A stretch of DNA of 64,000 nucleotides, taken from assembly GCA_016928975.1 (NCBI GenBank), contig JAFGJR010000272.1, forward strand, positions 8,216 to 72,215, in the 5' to 3' direction. The translations under genes were made by a program, and so were the position numbers. Below the pieces are notes generated by a model. The model made no database searches, was not told the DNA's origin, and worked only from the letters and a program-made list of their open reading frames with translations. This stretch comes from Sedimentisphaerales bacterium. GTDB taxonomy: Bacteria > Planctomycetota > Phycisphaerae > Sedimentisphaerales > SG8-4. Below are positions 17,421-26,638 of this stretch, one piece after another. The stretch's first letter is position 1; each line of letters starts with the position of its first letter.

Positions 17421-20400
17421 ATGAAGTTTGTCCGTGGCTTATTGATCGTCGCATATGGCCTGTTCACCATCGCTGCCCAGACCCTGTTGTTTCGTGAGTT
17501 CGTCACCGCCTTTGAAGGTAACGACATCAGCGTCGGCGTCTTCTTCGGCTCGTGGTTCCTGTGGGTCGGCGCAGGTGCGATGCTCGTTCGCCGCTGGGGC
17601 CGCCTGGCGCAGAGCCTGCTGCATCGCATCGAGCTTCTGTTCCTGGCGTATGTCCCGGCCCTGGCCATTCAACTCCTCCTGATCGTCCATGTGCGCACGC
17701 TGGCCGGCGTCGCCTCGTACGATCTGATGTCCGTGCAGGCCCTGGTCTTCTGGTCGCTGGTCGTCAATGCACCGGTGAGTCTCGTGACCGGCCTGCTGTT
17801 TCCCTTAGCCTGCCGCTGGGTCGAGGAAACACGGGGTCTGGCCATCTCTCGCGTCTACATCCTCGAAGCGGCCGGCAGCTTCCTCGGCGGCCTCGCCGTG
17901 ACGGCGCTGTTGGCCCTGCACGTAGAAGCCGTGCAAATCCTCTTCGCGATTACCGTTGCTTTGTCCCTCGTCGTATTCATATCCTCGTGCGCCGATTCGC
18001 GACGCTTTGCGCAGGTTGTCTCTTTGGCTCTTGCTCTGTTGCCCGTTCTCGGCCTGACCACCGGCATTGATCGTTATCTCGCGCAGCAACTGAGGCTTGT
18101 GAAATGGGCGAAGCTGCTTCCGCCGGACGCGTACGGGGGCGCCTTGCAGACGGCGCAGGCGGAGTATCTCTACGGCCAATACCAGGGCCAGTGGATCGTC
18201 GTTCGCGATGGGGCCGCATGCGAGTCGTTGCCGGACGAGGCGGCCGGACAGGCAGCAGCCGTCGCTCTGTGTCAAAAGCCCGATGCGAAGCGAGTTCTGG
18301 TCATTGGCTCGGGTCTCGGACTGTGCAGCCGATTTCTGGCACTGCCGCAGGTCGAGCAGGTTGCCTGGGCGCACGCCGACAGCGAATACGTCGCGCGAGT
18401 GCCAGGTCGCGTGCCGGAGCAGCTTCGAATTGACGACAACCGCTTTCATCCAATTGTCGAGGAACTGCGGCGATATTTCGCCGGCACGCGGGATCGCTTC
18501 GATCTGGTTGTCCTGAACCTGCCGGACGTGACGAGCTCGGCCTCCAATCGCTATTTCACGGCCGAGTCCTTTCAGCGGATCAAGGCGGTGCTGGCGCCCG
18601 CCGGCGTGCTCAGTGTGAGCATCGCAGGCGGCGAGAATGTGATGGGCACCGAGCTGGCGGCCCTGGGCGCATCGGTGAGATTGACGCTCGAGCGTGTGTT
18701 CTCGCGTCTGGTGATCGTCCCGGGGGACGAGACGTGGCTACTCGCCTCGGACTCGCAGAGCCTCACCGGCGACCCGGCGACTCTGCGGGATCGCTTCGCC
18801 GCCATCGAAGGCGCAGAGCAGGTCTTCCCACCAGCCGGACTGCTGTCGGTTTATCTGCCGGACCGCGCAGCGCAGGCGATGGCGAGTTATGAACAGGTCG
18901 ATCTGCCTGCCGTGCTGCTGGTTAATCGCGATGCTCATCCGCTGACGCACCTGTATAGTCTCCTCTTGCTGGCGCGCCAGTCCGGGGCTTCAATAACCCG
19001 GCTCATCCGGCTGCTGGCGCTGGGCGGTGCATGGCCCTTTGTGTCGGCCGTTCTGGTTTTCGCCGCACTGCGGGTGTGGGCTATGACGAGGCGGCCGGGC
19101 GGGCGAGGATCGAGCTTCGACGGCTCGTTCCTGGTGTTCTCCACAGGCTGGATCAGCATCGCCGTCATGATCGTGCTGATGTACCTTTACGAGACCCGCT
19201 TCGGCTCCCTGTACCTCCACGTCGGCGTGATCTCCTCTCTCTTTATGGTCGGCCTGACCCTCGGCGCCGCAATCGTCGAGCGGCTGATTCAAACGCGTGG
19301 GCAGCGTAGTGCGGTAGTGCTCATTGGCCTGATCTCGCTCCACACCTTGGTGCTGTTGGGGGTCGCGGAGGCCGTGCCGCGATGGGAGGCGGGACACGCG
19401 CTATTTGCAGCGACCTTCATCCTCTGTGGTCTGTGCTGTGGCGGCTATTGGCCTCTGGCTGCCGCGCACCTCGCGTTGGCCGGCTTCCATCCCGGCGAGG
19501 CGGGCAGCCGGCTCGAGACCGCAGACCACCTCGGAGCCTGTGTCGGTGGTCTGGCGGCGAGCCTGTTGATGCTTCCCGTACTGGGGACTGCGACCACGCT
19601 GCTGGTGCTCATCGGTGTGCTCCTGGCGAATATTCCCGCCGCCGTGGCAACCTTGTGGAGACACAAGCCTGCCGCCGCAATGCAGGTCGAGCAGCCGTGG
19701 GCAACATATGTGGGATATACTCTCTTTGGCATCGCCGCATGGGTGGTCGTCAGTTCCAACGTATTGACGGCAGCCGCATCCCGCCTTCAGCCGCATCTGC
19801 CTCCGTATGCCGTGCAGACTCTGGCTGGCGGACAGGACACACGGGAACAAGCGGTGACTTCGCCGGACGGCGGCAGTCACGCTCGCTATTTCGCGATCTC
19901 ACAGGCCGGCGGATCACCCACTGGATTCATTCTCAGCTCGGCAGACTTCGCCCCTGGCGTCTGGGGCTTTGGCGGAAGAATCAATCTGGCGATGCGCATC
20001 GACGACAAGGGCACGCTCGTCGATTTCCTGATCGTGCGATCGAACGAGACACCCACGTATCTCGATCTCGTTCGGCCCTGGCTGGTCGGCCTGAAAGGAA
20101 AGGACCTCTTCGTGCCGCAGCCGTTCGTGGGCGTGAACGCCGTCACCGGTGCGACGATCAGTTCCCAGGCGATCCTCGGCGCGTTGCAGGAATCGTCACG
20201 GCAATTTGCGGCGCAGGTGCTGGGCAAGGACATCGCTACGGCAGACGAGAACACCGTCCGGGCCACGTGGCGGCAATACGTGTCGGACTTGGCTGGCCTC
20301 TACCTTCCGGCAGCCTTCGTGACGGCTGTTCTCGTGACGCTGTGGGGCGGGTTCTGGAGCCGGCTGGTCGTGCTGATACTCACGTTCGTTGTCGGTGGTC

Positions 20401-21278
20401 TCGTGCTCAATGCTCAATACTCCAGCGAGCAGATCGTGACGCTGCTTTCCCTTGACGTCCCTGCGGCGAAGTGGACTGGCACGTTCCTGCTGGTCGTTGG
20501 CGTGCCGCTGCTGGTGATTCTCTTCGGCAATCTCTACTGTGGCTATGTGTGTCCCCTGGGTGCCGCACAGGAACTGCTCAGCTACCTGTTGCCGCGGCGC
20601 TTCAGACCGGCCGTCGAGCACAACCGGATGCGTCCGGCCCGGATCGTGCGGCACGCCGTGCTCTTCACGCTGATCGTGGTGTTCTTCCTGTCCCGCCACC
20701 GGACGGCCCTCTCAGGCGATCCACTGATTCGTATCTTCAGTCTCCAGGCTTTGATGGACCCGGCTGTGCCTTCCTGGATGTGGATCGTCATGGCCGTGGT
20801 CTTGGTCGGCTCGCTGTTCATCGTTCGCTTCTGGTGCCGATACCTCTGTCCGACAGGGGCCTTCCTGTCGCTGCTGAATCATCTCACGTTGCTGAAGCGG
20901 TGGCTGCCGGCCAAACGCTTTGGTCGCTGCGAATTTGGCGTGACTGCGAGCGAGCACATTGACTGCATTCACTGCGATCGTTGCCGGTATCCGGTGGTGA
21001 AGGATGGAGACGCGAGATCTTGCGTCTCTATGATAGGGGCCTCGCCGCATCCATTCCTCCTGGCCGTGGTGGTCGCGGGTGTGGTCATGGCGGGCGTGTC
21101 CATCCGCCAGTTCCGCCGGGTGATGCCGGTCGTGCTGGAGGGCCCCGCTGCAACAGTCGGCGCCGCGGGCCAGCCCAGGGACGTGGACCTGCAACGGATC
21201 CGTACCCTGATCGAGCAGGGAGGGCTGTCCGATAGGGAGGCGGAGCACTACAAGAAGCTCGACGAGACCGGCCCATAG
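17421..21278 (+). CDS. Membrane fusion: spermidine-synthase-like, FMN-binding and polyferredoxin domains
   Basis: It encodes 1285 residues. Residues 1-270 are multi-pass membrane with the FREFVTAFEGND pattern seen in membrane-fused spermidine-synthase homologues. Residues about 285-480 are a Rossmann SAM-type domain (RVLVIGSGLGLCSRFLAL, DLVVLNLPDVTS). Further helices follow (530-790). Residues about 815-925 are an extracytoplasmic FMN_bind domain whose TGATIS (909-914) matches the flavinylation motif, Thr912 being the likely FMN-linked residue. The C-terminus resembles NosR/NapH: helices plus cysteine motifs YCGYVCPLG, WCRYLCPTG and CIHCDRC. Electron transfer across the membrane via covalent FMN and 4Fe-4S clusters is inferred. 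The spermidine-synthase-like part has no assigned substrate. A palindromic repeat is embedded at 21007-21028. No clear Shine-Dalgarno. Confidence 0.85.
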   Translation: MKFVRGLLIVAYGLFTIAAQTLLFREFVTAFEGNDISVGVFFGSWFLWVGAGAMLVRRWGRLAQSLLHRIELLFLAYVPALAIQLLLIVHVRTLAGVASYDLMSVQALVFWSLVVNAPVSLVTGLLFPLACRWVEETRGLAISRVYILEAAGSFLGGLAVTALLALHVEAVQILFAITVALSLVVFISSCADSRRFAQVVSLALALLPVLGLTTGIDRYLAQQLRLVKWAKLLPPDAYGGALQTAQAEYLYGQYQGQWIVVRDGAACESLPDEAAGQAAAVALCQKPDAKRVLVIGSGLGLCSRFLALPQVEQVAWAHADSEYVARVPGRVPEQLRIDDNRFHPIVEELRRYFAGTRDRFDLVVLNLPDVTSSASNRYFTAESFQRIKAVLAPAGVLSVSIAGGENVMGTELAALGASVRLTLERVFSRLVIVPGDETWLLASDSQSLTGDPATLRDRFAAIEGAEQVFPPAGLLSVYLPDRAAQAMASYEQVDLPAVLLVNRDAHPLTHLYSLLLLARQSGASITRLIRLLALGGAWPFVSAVLVFAALRVWAMTRRPGGRGSSFDGSFLVFSTGWISIAVMIVLMYLYETRFGSLYLHVGVISSLFMVGLTLGAAIVERLIQTRGQRSAVVLIGLISLHTLVLLGVAEAVPRWEAGHALFAATFILCGLCCGGYWPLAAAHLALAGFHPGEAGSRLETADHLGACVGGLAASLLMLPVLGTATTLLVLIGVLLANIPAAVATLWRHKPAAAMQVEQPWATYVGYTLFGIAAWVVVSSNVLTAAASRLQPHLPPYAVQTLAGGQDTREQAVTSPDGGSHARYFAISQAGGSPTGFILSSADFAPGVWGFGGRINLAMRIDDKGTLVDFLIVRSNETPTYLDLVRPWLVGLKGKDLFVPQPFVGVNAVTGATISSQAILGALQESSRQFAAQVLGKDIATADENTVRATWRQYVSDLAGLYLPAAFVTAVLVTLWGGFWSRLVVLILTFVVGGLVLNAQYSSEQIVTLLSLDVPAAKWTGTFLLVVGVPLLVILFGNLYCGYVCPLGAAQELLSYLLPRRFRPAVEHNRMRPARIVRHAVLFTLIVVFFLSRHRTALSGDPLIRIFSLQALMDPAVPSWMWIVMAVVLVGSLFIVRFWCRYLCPTGAFLSLLNHLTLLKRWLPAKRFGRCEFGVTASEHIDCIHCDRCRYPVVKDGDARSCVSMIGASPHPFLLAVVVAGVVMAGVSIRQFRRVMPVVLEGPAATVGAAGQPRDVDLQRIRTLIEQGGLSDREAEHYKKLDETGP
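21007..21028. repeat. Palindromic repeat inside the membrane fusion gene
   Basis: The 22-bp near-perfect palindrome (gagacgc ... gcgtctc arms, one mismatch) is read in frame as part of GDARSCVSM between CIHCDRC and the last membrane helix. It has the same core as the element at 13943. Confidence 0.6.
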
Positions 21279-21352
21279 AGGCGAATATCGTCGGGTGGTA
21301 TGATGCAGGGACCGGTTCACGCATCGGCAGATGCACCTTGAGGAGTGATTCT

Positions 21353-22384
21353 ATGCGGCTTGTTGTGGCGATGTTCGTGATTGTCGGCGGTCTCACTGTC
21401 TCGGGATTGGCTCGGCAGGCGGAGTTGGGTCCCTCCGATCTCAAGGTGACGGCGCTCGCGAGGGAGTTGCACGGCAAAGGCTGGATCGTCTACAGTGCGA
21501 AGACGGACGTGGGGGATTGGGACTTGCACATGATGCGCCCGGACGGCTGGGGTCAGCGCAATGTCACGAATACCCCGGCATTCAACGAGGCGGGTGCGAA
21601 GTTCTCCCCCGACGGTCGCAAGCTCCTCTACTATCGGATGCCCAAGGGCAACGCCGTGGACAACAACAAGTATGGCCTTTATGAGCTTGTTCTTGCTGAT
21701 TCGGACGGGGCCAACCCGAACGTCTGGGGCATCGGCTTTCAGTGGGCATCGTGGGGGCCGGACGGGAAAAGCCTCGCGTGCCTGTCCATCCAGGGAATCA
21801 ACATCGTTGATGTATCCACCCGAAAGGTGATTCGCAGCCTCCCTCGCCAAGGAGTTGTCCAGCAACTCGTCTGGTCGCCCGACGGCAAGTGGTTCGCCGG
21901 GACGGTCAATGGTCTGGGCGTCGCGTGGGCTATCGGCAGGCTGAATACCGAGTCGGCGCAGATCAATGCCGTCAGCGAGACGGACCGCTACAACTGCACG
22001 CCCGACTGGTTCCCCGACAGCACTCATGTGATCTACTCTCGCGGCATTGTGCCGGGCCAGATGGACTGGGCGCAGCTTTGGATGGGCAGCGGCGACGGTA
22101 GCGAGCGGCGCATGCTCTATGCCGAGGATGGCCGGCATATCTACGGCGGGTGTATCTCGCCGGACGGAAAGTACGTCCTTTTCACAAGGTCCAAGCAGGA
22201 CCTCGGCGAGGTCGACAACTCGCAAACGACGATGGCGGTCATTCGCTACGATGACACCCCAATGGCTCGCGGTCAGGACCGCACCCGGCACAAGGAGTAT
22301 CCGAAGGTGAACGTGGGGCCGCTGCTGTACCTCGGCCGGGGTTGGGAGCCGCACTGGACATATACGGAGATCGTGAGTCGATGA
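21353..22384 (+). CDS. TolB-like beta-propeller (PD40) secreted protein
   Basis: AGGAG at 21341-21345 lies 7 bases before ATG 21353; an in-frame codon at 21338 is less likely. The 343-residue product has a signal peptide (MRLVVAMFVIVGGLTVSGLA). WD40-like/PD40 repeats follow, each with an SPDG-type turn: KFSPDGRKLLYY, WGPDGKSLACLS, VWSPDGKWFAG, CISPDGKYVLF. TolB-type propellers are usually periplasmic binding or scaffold proteins; no enzyme motif is seen. Its stop overlaps the next start by 4 bp (ATGA), so it is likely co-translated with the six-hairpin protein and the GH39-like enzyme. Confidence 0.8.
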   Translation: MRLVVAMFVIVGGLTVSGLARQAELGPSDLKVTALARELHGKGWIVYSAKTDVGDWDLHMMRPDGWGQRNVTNTPAFNEAGAKFSPDGRKLLYYRMPKGNAVDNNKYGLYELVLADSDGANPNVWGIGFQWASWGPDGKSLACLSIQGINIVDVSTRKVIRSLPRQGVVQQLVWSPDGKWFAGTVNGLGVAWAIGRLNTESAQINAVSETDRYNCTPDWFPDSTHVIYSRGIVPGQMDWAQLWMGSGDGSERRMLYAEDGRHIYGGCISPDGKYVLFTRSKQDLGEVDNSQTTMAVIRYDDTPMARGQDRTRHKEYPKVNVGPLLYLGRGWEPHWTYTEIVSR

Positions 22385-25209
22385 AGGTGGAGTCGAGCAT
22401 GAAGATGCACGTGCGAGCGTCGCAGATGATTCTCGCATTGCTGCCTGTGATTGCATTGGCTTCGTCATTGACGGCTGCTGATGTGAAGGTGCACGTTTTC
22501 TGGGGTCATCAGGCACAAGACCCGGGGGCGTTCCACGTCAAGGCTCTGACGGAACAGGTGGAGGTTGTTGGCATGTCCGCTGAGGGGATGGAAGCGGAGG
22601 ATCGGTGCCGGGAGGGGCTCTGGCAAACGACCGCCGGGGCGAGCGATGTCGATGGTCTGGTGCTGACACTGCGTTACGATGACATGCTCATCCAGGAGAT
22701 CGGGAATCTGCACGGTATCTGGAAGTACCTGTTCGAGCACGGTGACGTCGATACGGCTGGCCGACTCCGCAACGATGCCGCATTTCGCCCGGACCCGCGC
22801 AGGCTGACGATCCAAGTGGATGAGCAGGGCGCGCGGGGATTCAGTGTAGCCATCGATCAGCTTCTGCGGAATAAGGTATTCTGGATACCTTCGCTCGATC
22901 TATATCTGGCGGTCGGTGAAATGCCGATTTCCTTCGAGGAGCACCAGAGACAATTGCAGCCGTGGCGCGGCAAGCGCATTCTGGATCAGGTCCATGCCGA
23001 GCCCGAGGCGACATACGAGCAATACACGGCCCGGTGGGAGGACATGGGCAGCCCCCAGTATGTGAACCCGTCGCAGCCTTTCCCGGGCCATATCGTGTGC
23101 ATCACGTGGGACAGTGCGATCCCCAAGTTCGGCATCGACCGCGGCGCCGGCGTCTGGAGCGACCTGGGTAATCCGGACAGGCTGCGATTCTGGTACGACT
23201 TCGGCGATCTGTCGTCAGGGCTCGGCGACTCTTGGAAAGGGCAACGGCTGAAGGACGGCCTGCCGGTCATCACGACCTCGCTGGAGAAGAGTGGGATTGG
23301 TTACGAGGTCGAGCAGTTCGCCTATCCTTTGAGCGGCCCGCCAAAGGAACGACGCGGCAATATCCCGATGGTCCTGCTACAGAAGCTCACCTTCACGAAT
23401 CGTGAAGATACCGTCAAACGGGTCTCCGTCACGATCCACCAGCAGAGAGAAATACCGGAGCCTGGGCAACTGAAGGTCGTGGCCGGTAGCGGGCAAGAGG
23501 TGTTCTCTTTCGAGAACAGCCTCACGCACGATGTCCTTTTCGCCATGGAGGGGACGGGACTGAGTATCAGCCAGATCCGCGAGTTGAATTCAGGAGACAG
23601 AGACGAAAAGTCAAAGAGCGGAACTTGGCGGGTGAAGGTCGCATTTGATCTGGCGGCGAATGGTGTGCGAGAGATTATTGTCAAGCTACCCTCGCCGGTC
23701 GTCAGCTCAGAGGATCGTGCAGGGCTCAGGGGCTTATCCTACGCGCGGGCTCGCTCGCAAACGCTGGCTTTCTGGGAGGACTACCTGAGGCGCGGAGCAC
23801 ATTTCCGTATTTCGGAGCCGGCGGTCAATGAGCTGTTCCGTGCAAGTCTGTGGCATGCGCTGCGTCTGCCTCGCCGGCACGGCGGGGCGGGCGACGATGT
23901 CAAGATCGATTTGCCATACTCAAACTTCGCGTATGGGCAACAGGGCACACCCTGGCCGGTCAACCAGGCGGTGTACGTGGACTACATGCTCTACGACCTC
24001 CGCGGCTATCACGACATCGCTGTCGAAGAGCTTGCGGCGATGTATCGCAACAACCAGGAAGCGAACGGCCGCGTTGGTGGCTACGCGAACTGGGGTGTAT
24101 ATGCGCCGGGCATGATTTACGCGGTCGCCAAGGACTACCTGCTCTCCGGGGACCGCGCGGCCCTGGACAAGCTGATGCCGTACACGCTCAAGGCCCTCGA
24201 TTGGTGCCTTGGCGAGATTCGGCGGCAGGGCCCATCCGTCGGTTTGGTCCGCGCCCCGCTCAACGACCTGACCGGCGATGGTGCGTGGGCGTTCAACCAG
24301 GCGTACGTGTGCGCCGGACTCGACCTGTTCGGCAGGGTGCTCAAACAGATCAATCACCCGCGGGCGCAGGAGTGTCTGGCGGCGGCGAGTGACTTCAAGC
24401 GAGCCGTTCAGCGGGGTTTCGAGGCGGCAACTGTGCGGTCACCGCTGGTGCAGTTGCGGGATCGCACGTGGACGCCCTACGTGCCGTGCGAGGCGACGCG
24501 ATCCGGGCGCCTGTACGACCAGTGGTATCCAACAGACGTGGACACGGGGGCGCTGCACCTGTCCCGACTGCGGGCGCTCGATCCGGCCGGACCACTGACC
24601 ACCTGTCTTCTCAACGACCACGAGGACAACCTCTTCCTTGGCGGGTGGGGCATGGCGAATGAGCCGGTCTACAATCAGCAAGCGACCGTCTATCTGCTCC
24701 GCGATGACCCCAAGGCCGTGATTCGGGCCTTCTACAGCATGATGGCCTGTGCGTTCAGTCACTCAGTCTTCGAGCCGGTGGAGCATCGCTGGGCGTGGGG
24801 CCAGTACTTCGGCCCACCCAGCACCGACGGCGCCTGGTTCGAGCTCTATCGTCATATGCTCATTCACGAACTGGACGATGACACCCTGCTCCTGATGCAG
24901 GCGGCACCCAGGAAATGGCTGGAAGGCGGCAAGAGCATTGAGGTCCAGCGAGCGCCCACTTACTACGGCCGAATGTCGATGAGGGTGGACAGTCACGCCG
25001 CCTCCGGCACGATCGTCGTGGAGATCGACATGCCGGACCGCACATCCCCCAGGGTTCTTCTGGTCCGCCTGCGACATCCACAAGGCATGCCCATCCGCTC
25101 GGTGGTCGTCAATGGTGCGGCCTGGACGGACTTCAATATTCGAAAGGAATGGCTGCGAATCGAGCGGCCAGACCAGCGACATTACTCTATCGTCGCGTCC
25201 TACCGATGA
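22381..25209 (+). CDS. Secreted six-hairpin-glycosidase-like protein (paralogue of 9832 gene)
   Basis: About 942 residues from ATG 22381, which overlaps the preceding stop (ATGA); ATG 22399 is a possible alternative. The signal peptide runs through MILALLPVIALASSLTAA. The N-terminal half is beta-rich. Residues about 470-830 look like an alpha/alpha toroid (NELFRASLWHALRLPRRHGG, NQAVYVDYMLYDLRGYHDIA, GGYANWGVYAPGMIYAVAKD). The C-terminal beta domain (RAPTYYGRMSMRVDSHAASG ... VVVNGAAW) matches that of the gene at 9832. A glycoside hydrolase or lyase role is inferred from fold and neighbours only. Confidence 0.8.
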   Translation: MKVESSMKMHVRASQMILALLPVIALASSLTAADVKVHVFWGHQAQDPGAFHVKALTEQVEVVGMSAEGMEAEDRCREGLWQTTAGASDVDGLVLTLRYDDMLIQEIGNLHGIWKYLFEHGDVDTAGRLRNDAAFRPDPRRLTIQVDEQGARGFSVAIDQLLRNKVFWIPSLDLYLAVGEMPISFEEHQRQLQPWRGKRILDQVHAEPEATYEQYTARWEDMGSPQYVNPSQPFPGHIVCITWDSAIPKFGIDRGAGVWSDLGNPDRLRFWYDFGDLSSGLGDSWKGQRLKDGLPVITTSLEKSGIGYEVEQFAYPLSGPPKERRGNIPMVLLQKLTFTNREDTVKRVSVTIHQQREIPEPGQLKVVAGSGQEVFSFENSLTHDVLFAMEGTGLSISQIRELNSGDRDEKSKSGTWRVKVAFDLAANGVREIIVKLPSPVVSSEDRAGLRGLSYARARSQTLAFWEDYLRRGAHFRISEPAVNELFRASLWHALRLPRRHGGAGDDVKIDLPYSNFAYGQQGTPWPVNQAVYVDYMLYDLRGYHDIAVEELAAMYRNNQEANGRVGGYANWGVYAPGMIYAVAKDYLLSGDRAALDKLMPYTLKALDWCLGEIRRQGPSVGLVRAPLNDLTGDGAWAFNQAYVCAGLDLFGRVLKQINHPRAQECLAAASDFKRAVQRGFEAATVRSPLVQLRDRTWTPYVPCEATRSGRLYDQWYPTDVDTGALHLSRLRALDPAGPLTTCLLNDHEDNLFLGGWGMANEPVYNQQATVYLLRDDPKAVIRAFYSMMACAFSHSVFEPVEHRWAWGQYFGPPSTDGAWFELYRHMLIHELDDDTLLLMQAAPRKWLEGGKSIEVQRAPTYYGRMSMRVDSHAASGTIVVEIDMPDRTSPRVLLVRLRHPQGMPIRSVVVNGAAWTDFNIRKEWLRIERPDQRHYSIVASYR

Positions 25210-25220
25210 AAGGAGAAGGT

Positions 25221-26621
25221 ATGATCCGACACTTCCTGGTGAGCGTGATGGTTTTGCTGTGTGCGGCGGCGGCATTCGCTCAGAATGAACCGGTGCAGGT
25301 GACAGTCTCGCTGAACGAGCGGCTGGGGCCGATGAAGATCGACCAGTTTGCCCTGGGGCAGGGCGGTTTGTCCGAGGACCCGATGTGGGATAGCCGCATC
25401 GCGGAGGTTCGGGCGCTCCGCCCCAGGATCATCCGCCTATTCATTCAGGAGTACTCCGATCTGCTGCCCGCCAAAGGCAAGTACCACTTTGAGACGCTGG
25501 ACCGCAGCGTCGAGATGATTCTCCGGGCCGGGGCCAAGCCGCTCATGTGCATCTGCTTCAAGCCCCGTGTTCTGTTCCCAGTGGTCGATCACGACGTCGT
25601 CGAGCCGAACGACTACGGCCAATGGGAGGAACTGATCTTTCATCTCGTCCGTCATTATTCACAGCGCGGGGCCGGCATTCGCTACTGGGAAGTGGCCAAC
25701 GAGCCCGACATCGGCGAGAGCGGCGGCTGTCCCTACCGTTTCAAGCCAGACAGCTACTGTCGTTATTACCAACACACGGTCTCTGCGATCCTCCGTGCCG
25801 ACCCGAATGCTCTGGTCGGCGGTCCGGCTCTGGCCTGGTGGGGTTCGCCGATTCTGCCGGCATTGCTGGACCTGTGCAGCCGGGACAAGGTGCCCCTGCA
25901 TTTTGTTTCCTGGCATATCTATAGCAGCGATCCAAAGCAGATTCGCGGCACGATCGACGGGATGCAGGCACTTCTCAGGAAATACCCCGACCTGCATCCG
26001 GAGACTTTCCTTGACGAGTGGAACCTGAATCTGGGGTTTCCGCCGTCGGACCCAAGGATTCAGCCGTGTTTTGTGGCGGAGGTCGCCTGGCAGATGAAGG
26101 ACGCGGGTCTGGACTACTCGTGCTACTACCACATCCGCGACTACCACGTGCAGTTCGAGCGGTTCGTGCCGTTCATGTCCCCCGGCGGTACGGCGTTCAT
26201 GGCCGGCTGGTGGAACCGCATGCCACAGTTCGATGGGCTGTTCGATTTCCAGGACAACGTGCGGCCTGCGTACTTCACGTTCAAGCTGCTGTCACGGCTG
26301 ACCGGCGACCGCTTGCAGATGACCTCGACCGGCGCCAACGTACATGGCCTGGCCGCCCGCGACGATAGGTACTCCGCCTACCAGTACAATGTCCTGCTGT
26401 GGAATTTCTCCGGTTCGCCCGTTCCCGTGGAGCTTGCCCTGAAGGACGTCCCCGGCCGCCTGACGGCCAAGCCGATTGTCCTCGACGCCGCGACGGCGAG
26501 CAACGATGAGATCGCCCGCCTGCGGCCGGAAAGCTCCTTCGAGATCAGGCCCGAGCAGCCGACGATTCGTGCTTCCGTGGAACCCTACGAGATACGCTTC
26601 TGGTCCTTCGAGCGGCGTTGA
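25221..26621 (+). CDS. GH39-like glycoside hydrolase, secreted
   Basis: AAAGGAG lies just before ATG 25221 (an earlier ATG at 25206 overlaps the previous stop). The 466-residue product has a signal peptide (MIRHFLVSVMVLLCAAAAFA). The TIM-barrel shows clan GH-A features: IRYWEVANEPDIG with acid/base E161, and TFLDEWNLN with nucleophile E266, each followed by the expected barrel strands. This resembles GH39 (beta-xylosidase/alpha-L-iduronidase) and near relatives; the precise activity cannot be told. A small beta-sandwich closes the protein, as in GH39. It is the last gene of the co-directional run starting at 17421, and is convergent with the pseudopilin gene 17 bp away. Confidence 0.82.
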   Translation: MIRHFLVSVMVLLCAAAAFAQNEPVQVTVSLNERLGPMKIDQFALGQGGLSEDPMWDSRIAEVRALRPRIIRLFIQEYSDLLPAKGKYHFETLDRSVEMILRAGAKPLMCICFKPRVLFPVVDHDVVEPNDYGQWEELIFHLVRHYSQRGAGIRYWEVANEPDIGESGGCPYRFKPDSYCRYYQHTVSAILRADPNALVGGPALAWWGSPILPALLDLCSRDKVPLHFVSWHIYSSDPKQIRGTIDGMQALLRKYPDLHPETFLDEWNLNLGFPPSDPRIQPCFVAEVAWQMKDAGLDYSCYYHIRDYHVQFERFVPFMSPGGTAFMAGWWNRMPQFDGLFDFQDNVRPAYFTFKLLSRLTGDRLQMTSTGANVHGLAARDDRYSAYQYNVLLWNFSGSPVPVELALKDVPGRLTAKPIVLDAATASNDEIARLRPESSFEIRPEQPTIRASVEPYEIRFWSFERR

Positions 26622-26638
26622 TCGAGCGTCTGTCATCG

